The notes under the pieces were generated by a model. It did no database searches. It saw only the letters and a list, made by a program, of their open reading frames with translations, and was not told the origin of the DNA. Below, piece after piece: positions 1-5,340 of a stretch of DNA of 8,083 bases. The stretch covers positions 1 to 8,083 of the forward strand of contig CAYYJM010000277.1 in assembly GCA_964471755.1 (NCBI GenBank), written 5' to 3'. The position numbers and the translations under genes were made by a program. Every line of letters starts with the position of its first letter. Within the stretch, counting starts at the first letter, position 1. The DNA is from CAYYJM01 sp964471755 (GTDB lineage: Bacteria; Planctomycetota; Planctomycetia; Gemmatales; Gemmataceae).

Positions 1-1214
1 TGCTCGTCTTCTCGGTCGCCACTCTCGTCCAGGCCGCCCCGCTGAAACCGGGCCTGAATGCGAAGGTGCCCGTCAGCCAGGCCACGAAACAGGACTGGAC
101 CTTCGCCGTCGCCAGCCAGAGCCTGGCCGCGCCGCCGGCCGAGTGGCTGGGCGATCACGACCCGAAGACGACCACCTTCGACCTGTTCGTGCCCGCGTTG
201 AAGGGCAAGCAACCGATCGGGCTCGTCCTGTACATCGCGGCCGACAACAACGCCGGCGGCTCCGGCCCCGTGATCGAGGCGTGCAAGAGTCTCGGCTTCG
301 CCTGTGCCGCCGTGCGCGGAGCCGGCAACAACGTCCCGCCTCGGCAGCGCGTCCACATGGCCCTGAGCGTCCTCGACGAGGTCCGCACCCTGCTTCCCAT
401 CGATGCCGACCGCACCTACGTCGCCGGCTTCTCGGGCGGAGCCCGCATGGCCTGTGCCATCGGCTTCGGCCTGCCCGAGTTGTTCGGCGGCATCCTGAGC
501 ATCGGAGCGGCGGCCCCGTTACGCGAGGAGTCGTACCTCCGACAACGCTGCATCGATCGGCTGAATGTCGCCTTCGTCGTCGGCGAGAAGGATTTCAACC
601 GGGGCGAGGCCGAGTCCTTCCGCGGGCCGATGCTCAAGGATGTCGGCGTCCGAACGCTGGTCAAGGTCGTCCCCGGTCAGGGCCACGGCGTGCCGAACGC
701 GAAGACGCTGGCCGAGGTGATCCAGTGGCTCGACACCGGAACGGCGAAGCGGCGCGAGCTGGCGAAGACCTTTCCCGCGAGCCGCCTCGCCGGCACGGCC
801 TCTCGTGCGGAGCAGGCCCAGGCCCTGCTCGACGAGGGCAAGAAACGGCTGGAGAAGACGGCGACGGTTTACAGCGGCCTGATGCAGCTCAAGGCCTGCC
901 TGGAACGCTGGCCCGACACGAGGCCAGCGACTGCGGCGAAGCGACTGCTCGAAGCCTACGAGGCGAAGAACGAGCGGCCCTGGGAGGAGGCGGACATCGC
1001 CGAGCAGCGCCGCTTTCTGATCGCCCAGGCGCGGGGTCTGACGGCCTACACCACGAGCGATCTGCCCAAGGTGTACGCCGACCAGCGGCCGGACATGGCC
1101 CGGGCGGCGATCAAACTGTGGTCGCAAATCCTGGTCGATGGCCAGGATGCCGCCGCCGTCGTGGAGGCCAGGAAGCATCTGCCCGAGCTGAAGAAACTGG
1201 CTGAGGAGAAGTGA
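1..1214 (+). CDS. Secreted alpha/beta hydrolase (esterase/PHB-depolymerase-like), 5' partial
   Basis: The reading frame is open from base 3, and the stop is TGA at 1212-1214. The first in-window residues, LVFSVATLVQA-AP, look like the hydrophobic core and cleavage site of a signal peptide. No ATG lies in frame before GTG66, and that GTG has no clear Shine-Dalgarno, so the true start is probably upstream of the window. Counting from GTG66, a nucleophile elbow G-F-S-G-G sits at residues 121-125 (Ser123, codon 432-434). Asp176 (in GEKDF) and His207 (in GQGHG) fit the acid and base of a catalytic triad. The order and spacing suit the alpha/beta hydrolase fold, near the poly(3-hydroxybutyrate) depolymerase/LpqC-type esterases. 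After about residue 225 comes a charged, mostly helical extension of roughly 155 residues (EQAQALLDEGKKRLEKT and onward) whose role I cannot assign. The substrate is unknown; export to the periplasm or surface is inferred. It is likely co-transcribed with the next gene. Confidence 0.8.
   Translation, partial: LVFSVATLVQAAPLKPGLNAKVPVSQATKQDWTFAVASQSLAAPPAEWLGDHDPKTTTFDLFVPALKGKQPIGLVLYIAADNNAGGSGPVIEACKSLGFACAAVRGAGNNVPPRQRVHMALSVLDEVRTLLPIDADRTYVAGFSGGARMACAIGFGLPELFGGILSIGAAAPLREESYLRQRCIDRLNVAFVVGEKDFNRGEAESFRGPMLKDVGVRTLVKVVPGQGHGVPNAKTLAEVIQWLDTGTAKRRELAKTFPASRLAGTASRAEQAQALLDEGKKRLEKTATVYSGLMQLKACLERWPDTRPATAAKRLLEAYEAKNERPWEEADIAEQRRFLIAQARGLTAYTTSDLPKVYADQRPDMARAAIKLWSQILVDGQDAAAVVEARKHLPELKKLAEEK
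1203..1208 (+). promoter_or_regulatory. Ribosome binding site of the 148-residue gene
   Basis: GAGGAG lies 7 bases before ATG1216, inside the last codons of the hydrolase gene. It fixes the downstream start and fits translational coupling, since stop and start are separated by one base. Confidence 0.65.
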
Positions 1215-1215
1215 C

Positions 1216-1662
1216 ATGCCGTTTCGGCGCGTGGCCGACATCGACGCGGGCCCGCTGGCCCTGGGCATCCTGGCCCCGCCGACCGCGCGGACGCTGTTGA
1301 TCCTCCGGCCGCGCGAACTGCCCTGGGACCTGGTCGCGACGGCGACGCTCGGCTCGGCCGACTTTCTGTCCCTGGACCGGCACGAGGCCGCCTTGCAGGC
1401 CCAGCGCCTGTTCCGCGCTCTGGAGACGGGACCGGTGAGCTGTCAGGGCAGCGTCCGTCCTGCGGGGCTGGCCCTGGCCGTCTCGATCGGCGAGTTCGGC
1501 CTGCTCCTGTGCGATCGCGTGCCGGGTCGGCCGTACGCGGCCGCAGCCCTGCCGGACGAGGCCGCCCTGGCCCGGGCCACGGCGCGCCTGCTGGCCGTGC
1601 TGTCGCCGGGCGAGCAGGAGCAGGAGGTGTACTTCAACACGGCCCACTTCCAGGCGACCTGA
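1216..1662 (+). CDS. Unrecognised 148-residue protein downstream of the hydrolase
   Basis: I do not recognise this protein. It starts at ATG1216, one base after the hydrolase stop, behind a good GAGGAG ribosome site, and ends at TGA 1660-1662. It is compact, with no signal peptide, membrane segment or cysteine-rich motif, so it is probably cytoplasmic. Visible features are an N-terminal strand-like stretch (TARTLLILRPRELPWDLV, residues 23-40), a helix rich in Ala, Leu and Arg near the end (residues 113-130, DEAALARATARLLAVLSP), and a C-terminal EQEVYFNTAHF segment. Two long ORFs overlap it in other frames or on the other strand, but this frame has the proper start context and gives a balanced protein. 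The one-base spacing points to co-expression with the hydrolase; a functional link is only inferred. It ends 8 bases from the stop of the convergent WD40 gene. Confidence 0.65.
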   Translation: MPFRRVADIDAGPLALGILAPPTARTLLILRPRELPWDLVATATLGSADFLSLDRHEAALQAQRLFRALETGPVSCQGSVRPAGLALAVSIGEFGLLLCDRVPGRPYAAAALPDEAALARATARLLAVLSPGEQEQEVYFNTAHFQAT

Positions 1663-1670
1663 GAGAGCGT

Positions 1671-2606
1671 TTACTGCCCCAGCGTCCAGATCCGCACGGT
1701 CCGGTCCGCGCTGCCGCTGAGGAGCTTCTTGCCGTCGGGAGTGTACACCAGGCAGTGGACCGCTCCGGGATGGCTGCCGGGATGGGCCACGGGTTTGCCC
1801 GTGTCCGTCTCCCAGACGATGATCGCGCCGTCCTGACCGGCGCTGGCCAGGGTCTTGCCATCGGGAGCGTACACGACCGCCAGGACGGTATCCTTGTGGC
1901 CGTCCAGGCGACGCTGTTCGCGGACGAGGTTGGCGTCCCAGAGCTTCACCAGGCGGTCCTCGCCGCCGGTCGCCAGGTGGGTACTGTCCGGGCTGAAGGC
2001 CACCGCCCAGCCCGCACGCTCGTCGGCGTCGGCTCGGCGGATCTGCTCCAGATTCGTCGCGTTCCACACGACGAGCTTGCCATCCTCGCCGATCGAGGCG
2101 AGCAGCTTGCCGTTCGGACTCAGGGCGACTCCGGTCGTCGCGCGGGTGTGGCCCATCGCTCGGGCGAGTACCTTGCCCGTCGCCGGATCGGCCAGCAGGA
2201 TTTGACCATCCTCGACACCGACGGCCAGACGCTTGCCATCGGAACTGAGCGCGATCGTTCGCGGCGCGGGCGGCTGGCCTCCGCCGCCCGTGGTCAGCCG
2301 CCAGATCAGCTTCGCGGAGGCGAGATCCCAGGCCGAGACGGTCCCGTCCAGGGCGGCGACGAGGAGGTGCTTACCGTCGGGGCTGATGGCCAGACTGGCG
2401 ACCGGCCCCGAACTCTGAAGGGTGCGCAGTTCCTTGCCCGTGGTCAGGTCGCGAAGCGTGATCTTGCGATCGCCTCCGCCGATGGCCAGCAGTTTGCCAT
2501 CGGAACTCACGGCCAGCGCGCGAACCTCGGACGCGGTCTGAATCAGCGGAACCACCTCCGGAACCGGAGCGACGAGCGGCACCACTGCAACAACGAGCGC
2601 GAACAT
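1671..2606 (-). CDS. WD40-repeat beta-propeller protein, probably exported or membrane-anchored
   Basis: This minus-strand gene encodes 311 residues, starting at ATG 2606-2604 and ending at TAA 1673-1671. I chose this start because AGGA (plus-strand 2614-2617) lies 7 bases upstream and because it places a hydrophobic stretch (MFALVVAVVPLVAPVPEVV) at the N-terminus. A TTG at 2645 could extend it by 13 residues but looks weaker. Seven WD40 repeats follow, at about residues 25-63, 66-105, 111-150, 152-192, 195-234, 236-276 and 279-310. Most carry the SPDGK-LA-G--DG---(V/L)WD pattern, so the protein is one complete seven-bladed propeller with no enzyme domain. Such propellers are scaffolds for protein interactions; the partner is unknown. 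The N-terminus has no Lys or Arg, so it is an unusual signal peptide and export is uncertain. The gene is convergent with the 148-residue gene and divergent from the acyltransferase/ligase pair. Confidence 0.85.
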   Translation of the reverse strand: MFALVVAVVPLVAPVPEVVPLIQTASEVRALAVSSDGKLLAIGGGDRKITLRDLTTGKELRTLQSSGPVASLAISPDGKHLLVAALDGTVSAWDLASAKLIWRLTTGGGGQPPAPRTIALSSDGKRLAVGVEDGQILLADPATGKVLARAMGHTRATTGVALSPNGKLLASIGEDGKLVVWNATNLEQIRRADADERAGWAVAFSPDSTHLATGGEDRLVKLWDANLVREQRRLDGHKDTVLAVVYAPDGKTLASAGQDGAIIVWETDTGKPVAHPGSHPGAVHCLVYTPDGKKLLSGSADRTVRIWTLGQ

Positions 2607-2613
2607 GATAAGA

Positions 2614-2617
2614 TCCT
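2614..2617 (-). promoter_or_regulatory. Ribosome binding site of the WD40 gene
   Basis: On the minus strand AGGA lies 7 bases before the ATG at 2606, supporting that start over the TTG at 2645. Confidence 0.45.
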
Positions 2618-2648
2618 GCCAGGGGGTGATTGGAGTCTCCCACAACCC

Positions 2649-2665
2649 GACGAACGAGGGAGCCC
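2649..2665 (+). repeat. Ribosome-binding leader shared by both ligase genes, copy 1
   Basis: GACGAACGAGGGAGCCC matches 5320-5336 (GACGATCGAGGGAACCC) at 15 of 17 bases. In the second gene this leader directly serves the main ATG. Here it stands in front of ATG2667, which opens only a 19-codon ORF. It could be a duplicated leader, or simply a ribosome-site style common in this genome. Confidence 0.5.
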
Positions 2666-2666
2666 G

Positions 2667-2726
2667 ATGGATTTCACTTCCCAGCCAGGAAGCCTGATCG
2701 TAGGATCAGCGCGGGAGCCTTCGTGA
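2667..2726 (+). CDS. Possible 19-codon upstream ORF (leader peptide)
   Basis: ATG2667 follows GAGGGAG (2656-2662) closely and opens a 19-residue frame, MDFTSQPGSLIVGSAREPS. Its TGA stop (2724-2726) overlaps the ATG of the downstream acyltransferase-ligase (2726-2728) by one base. That arrangement is typical of translational coupling. The peptide has no recognisable domain and no run of a single amino acid that would suggest classical attenuation. It may be non-coding; the support is the ribosome site and the exact stop/start overlap. Confidence 0.3.
   Translation: MDFTSQPGSLIVGSAREPS
2694..2709 (+). promoter_or_regulatory. Perfect 6-bp inverted repeat before the first ligase gene
   Basis: CTGATC-GTAG-GATCAG forms a perfect 6-bp stem with a 4-base loop, ending 3 bases before the GGGAG ribosome site (2713-2717) of the downstream gene. 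It lies inside the possible upstream ORF. As RNA it could affect access to the start; as DNA it could be a short operator. Neither is proven, and I saw no convincing -35/-10 pair in the divergent region. Confidence 0.4.
2713..2717 (+). promoter_or_regulatory. Ribosome binding site of the first ligase gene
   Basis: GGGAG lies 8 bases before ATG2726. With the matching N-terminus of the paralogue (both begin MLF), it supports ATG2726 rather than the frame-open TTG at 2630. Confidence 0.55.
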
Positions 2727-5260
2727 TGCTGTTCGTGGTTCGCTTTGTCGCCTGTTACTTCTTTCGCATCCTCGTCTGGATGCGTTACCGCCTCCGGACG
2801 CGGGGCCTGGAGAAGGTCCGCGCTCTCCGGGGGCCGACGCTGATCCTGCCCAACCATCCGGCCCTGGTCGATCCGCTGATCGTGATGACGCAGACCTGGC
2901 CGATCAAGCAGCCGCGACCGATGCTCTTCGTCGGCAATTTCCAGGGCCCGGTCATGGGCACGCTCATGAAGCTGCTCAACGCGGCCGAGGTGCCCTCGCT
3001 GGATCAGTTCGATGCCCGGGTGCGTGAGAAGACCGCCCAGGCCATCCAGACCGTGATCGAGGGCCTTCGGAACGGCGAGAACTTCGTCATCTGGCCATCG
3101 GGCCGACTCGAACGCGATGGCCTGGAACACCTCGGGAGTGCCACCGCGCTGACCGAGATCCTGCGGGCCGTTCCCGAGGTGAACGTCGTCGTCGTCCGGA
3201 CACGCGGTCTGTTCGGCAGCATGTCGAGCGTCGCGCCGACCGGCAAACTGCCCGACATGTATCAGGCCATGAGGCGGGCCGTCGCCTGGCTGCTGGCCAA
3301 CTTCCTGTTCTTCATGCCACGACGCAGCGTGACGCAGACCTACGAGGTGGTCGATAAGAGCCAGCTGCCGCCGCTGGAGGTGGATCAGGTCAACCCGTGG
3401 TTCGACGCGTGGTACAACGCCGAGGGACGCGAGGAGCCGACGTTTGTGCCCTACCACTGGTTCCTCGGCCCACGCGAGTACGTCTTTCCGCCGCCGCCGA
3501 CGCTCGAGACGGTGGACGTGTCGCAGGTCGATCCGGCGATCCGTGCCGAGGTCGAGCAGGAACTGGCCCACAAGATCGAGGAGATTCGCGGCGAGAAGAT
3601 CGCACCGGCGACGCTGCCCTCCGAGACGACGCTGGACAGTCTCGGCCTGAACAGCCTGGCCCGGAAGGACGCGGCGAAGCCGGTGCCGCCGGAATGGTTC
3701 GCGCCGCTGGTCAGCGACGTGCCCCTGGGCATCGAGGGGGACACCGTGGCGGCGGCGTTCATCGAGCGGGCTCTGCGCTGTCGGCGCGACGTGGCCGTGG
3801 TGGACGACCTGGCCGGCGTGCTGACCTACGAGAAGCTGCTGGTCGGCGTCCTCAGCATGGCCGAGCGCTTCCGCAGGCTCGACGGCGACAATGTCGGCCT
3901 GCTCCTGCCGGCCTCGGCGGCCTGCGACGTGACCCTGCTCGGCCTGCTCTTCGCCGGTAAGCTGCCGGTCGTTCTCAACTGGACGACCGGGCCGGCCAAC
4001 CTGGCCCACGCCGCCCGTCTCATGGGCCTGCGGAACATCGTCACCAGCAAGACGTTTCTGAACCGTGCCGGCGTCGAGATCCCCGACGTGCGGATGAACT
4101 TCCTGGAAGACCTGCGCGGCGACATCGGCCGATTCGAGCTGCTTCGTCTGCTGTTCCGCATTCGCTGGATGCCGGGCAGCGTCCGGGCCGGTCTGCCGAA
4201 GATCGTTCCGGATCAGCCGGCGGTGGTGCTGTTCACCAGCGGCAGCGAGAAGGCTCCCAAGGCGGTGCCGCTGACGCATCGCAACCTGATCGCCAACATC
4301 CGCATGGCCCTGGAGGGGTTCCAGCTGCACCGGAGCGACTCGATTCTCGGCTTCCTGCCGGCGTTCCACAGTTTCGGCCTGACGATCACCGGCCTCATGC
4401 CGCTGCTGTCCGGCATCCGCGTCGTCCGGCATCCCGACCCGACCGACGCCGGCGGCCTGTCGCGCAAGCTGGCCAGCTATCGGCCGACGCTGATGGCCGG
4501 GACGCCGACCTTCGTCGGCTACATCCTCGACCGGGCCGGTCCTGGCGATCTCGATTCGCTCCGGCTCATCGTCGTCGGAGCGGAGAAGTGCCCCCAGGGC
4601 CTGTTCGACGCGGTCCAGGAACGGACACGCGGCGCTCAACTGCTGGAGGGCTACGGCATCACGGAATGCTCGCCGGTCGTGTCGGCGAACCGACCCGGTC
4701 GGAACAAGCCCGGCACGGTCGGCCAGCCCTTCCACGGCGTCGAGGTGCGCATCGTCGATCTGGCGACGCACGAGCCGCTGCCGACCGGCCAGCAGGGGCT
4801 GCTGCTCGTCTCGGGGCCGACGATCTTCCCCGGCTACGTCGGTCACGAGGGGGATTCGCCGTTCCTCGATCTGGGCGGCAAACGCTGGTACGTCACCGGC
4901 GACCTGGCGTGTCTCGATGCGGAGGGGTTCATCCACTTTCGTGGTCGGCTCAAGCGCTTCCTCAAGGCGGGCGGCGAGATGATCTCTCTGCCGGCGCTGG
5001 AGGAGCCGCTCGCCGAGGCGTACCCGCCGAAGGAACGGCAGCCACAGATCGCCGTCGAGGGCGTCGAGCGGGAGGGCGGCCGGGCCCACCTCGTGCTGTT
5101 CACGACGGTTCCGAACCTGACCCTCCGCGAGGCGAATCAGCTCCTGGAGCAGGCCGGCTTCCAGGGTGTCATGCGGCTCAACGAGGTGCGTCAGGTGGAC
5201 GAGATCCCGGTTCTCGGCACCGGCAAGACCGACTACAAGGTGCTGCGCGCGCGGATCTGA
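2726..5260 (+). CDS. aas: Aas-like PlsC acyltransferase / acyl-ACP synthetase fusion with a broken carrier domain (copy 1)
   Basis: 844 residues. ATG2726 is chosen by the GGGAG site and the matching N-terminus of copy 2. Residues 1-20 are hydrophobic, suggesting membrane association. Residues about 25-215 are a PlsC-type acyltransferase with H44-x4-D49 in LPNHPALVD; the usual FPEG motif reads WPSGRL (123-128). A conserved Trp/Pro-rich segment follows (222-258). Next is a shortened carrier-like region: LGLNSL holds Ser310, but Asp before it is Asn and 34 residues present in copy 2 are missing after L311. Residues about 345-844 are an Aas-type AMP-forming ligase: P-loop TSGSEKAPK (504-512), GYGITE (642-647), YVTGD (722-726), FLKAGGE (745-751) and a C-terminal GKTDYK with candidate catalytic Lys834. 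By family, E. coli Aas activates fatty acid with ATP, loads ACP and acylates 2-acyl-lysophosphatidylethanolamine; the same role here is inferred. With its own carrier damaged, this copy may need a separate ACP or CoA. Confidence 0.85.
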   Translation: MLFVVRFVACYFFRILVWMRYRLRTRGLEKVRALRGPTLILPNHPALVDPLIVMTQTWPIKQPRPMLFVGNFQGPVMGTLMKLLNAAEVPSLDQFDARVREKTAQAIQTVIEGLRNGENFVIWPSGRLERDGLEHLGSATALTEILRAVPEVNVVVVRTRGLFGSMSSVAPTGKLPDMYQAMRRAVAWLLANFLFFMPRRSVTQTYEVVDKSQLPPLEVDQVNPWFDAWYNAEGREEPTFVPYHWFLGPREYVFPPPPTLETVDVSQVDPAIRAEVEQELAHKIEEIRGEKIAPATLPSETTLDSLGLNSLARKDAAKPVPPEWFAPLVSDVPLGIEGDTVAAAFIERALRCRRDVAVVDDLAGVLTYEKLLVGVLSMAERFRRLDGDNVGLLLPASAACDVTLLGLLFAGKLPVVLNWTTGPANLAHAARLMGLRNIVTSKTFLNRAGVEIPDVRMNFLEDLRGDIGRFELLRLLFRIRWMPGSVRAGLPKIVPDQPAVVLFTSGSEKAPKAVPLTHRNLIANIRMALEGFQLHRSDSILGFLPAFHSFGLTITGLMPLLSGIRVVRHPDPTDAGGLSRKLASYRPTLMAGTPTFVGYILDRAGPGDLDSLRLIVVGAEKCPQGLFDAVQERTRGAQLLEGYGITECSPVVSANRPGRNKPGTVGQPFHGVEVRIVDLATHEPLPTGQQGLLLVSGPTIFPGYVGHEGDSPFLDLGGKRWYVTGDLACLDAEGFIHFRGRLKRFLKAGGEMISLPALEEPLAEAYPPKERQPQIAVEGVEREGGRAHLVLFTTVPNLTLREANQLLEQAGFQGVMRLNEVRQVDEIPVLGTGKTDYKVLRARI
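4208..4307 (+). repeat. 100-base tract identical to 6928-7027
   Basis: All 100 bases match the second paralogue, including every synonymous position of 32 codons (from Asp496 to Met527), and the match covers the ligase P-loop. Immediately downstream the copies diverge sharply. This looks like a gene-conversion tract. Confidence 0.85.
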
Positions 5261-5269
5261 ACGATCGAG
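5261..5269 (+). repeat. 9-bp direct repeat, left copy (ACGATCGAG)
   Basis: This starts directly after the copy 1 stop codon and is repeated exactly at 5321-5329, where it forms part of the ribosome-binding leader of copy 2. The pair brackets a 51-base segment holding a perfect palindrome. Confidence 0.5.
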
Positions 5270-5293
5270 CCGTCATCGCTTCGGGACGAAAAC

Positions 5294-5311
5294 CCGCCGG
5301 CAAGCCGGCGG
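5294..5311 (+). repeat. Perfect GC-rich palindrome between the two ligase genes
   Basis: CCGCCGGC-AA-GCCGGCGG is an 8-bp perfect inverted repeat (in RNA about 7 bp with a CAAG loop) in the 80-base gap between the paralogues. No T-run follows, so it is a poor intrinsic terminator. It resembles short REP-like intergenic palindromes of GC-rich genomes. It might modulate expression of copy 2 relative to copy 1 or stabilise mRNA ends, but that is inference. Confidence 0.6.
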
Positions 5312-5320
5312 CTAAATCAG

Positions 5321-5329
5321 ACGATCGAG
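5321..5329 (+). repeat. 9-bp direct repeat, right copy (ACGATCGAG)
   Basis: Exact partner of 5261-5269, 60 bases downstream. It overlaps the start of the ribosome-binding leader of the second ligase gene. Confidence 0.5.
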
Positions 5330-5333
5330 GGAA
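5327..5333 (+). promoter_or_regulatory. Ribosome binding site of the second ligase gene
   Basis: GAGGGAA lies 7 bases before ATG5341. It is the reason to start the gene there, although the frame stays open far upstream into copy 1 (back to about 4588). Confidence 0.65.
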
Positions 5334-5340
5334 CCCAGCC

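Noticed and set aside
1111..2067. Minus-strand frame overlapping three genes
   Set aside because: It is Arg/Gly/Gln-rich with no domain and conflicts with better supported frames.
2672..2706. Possible promoter TTCACT ... TAGGAT before the first ligase gene
   Set aside because: The spacer is about 22 bases and both boxes are poor matches.
2630..2725. 32-codon N-terminal extension of the first ligase from TTG2630
   Set aside because: It has no ribosome site and no counterpart in copy 2, whereas ATG2726 has GGGAG 8 bases upstream and aligns with the start of copy 2.
1509..2726. 405-codon plus-strand frame opposite the WD40 gene
   Set aside because: It is a shadow of the WD40 gene, whose seven repeats are clear on the minus strand. 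Only the final 19 codons (from ATG2667) are kept, as a possible leader ORF.
2543..5089. 848-codon open frame on the minus strand opposite the first ligase gene
   Set aside because: It is a GC-codon shadow: rich in Arg, Gln, Asp and His with no domain, while the plus strand has unmistakable Aas motifs. The same holds for the minus-strand frame at 5317-7089.
5294..5311. Intrinsic terminator between the two ligase genes
   Set aside because: The stem is strong but no T-run follows, and the ribosome site of the next gene begins 15 bases later; better described as a REP-like palindrome.
4588..5340. In-frame upstream extension of the second ligase gene by 251 codons
   Set aside because: It overlaps the coding end of copy 1 in another frame, gives low-complexity Arg/Gly/Ala protein, and the true start at 5341 has a good ribosome site and an N-terminus matching copy 1.
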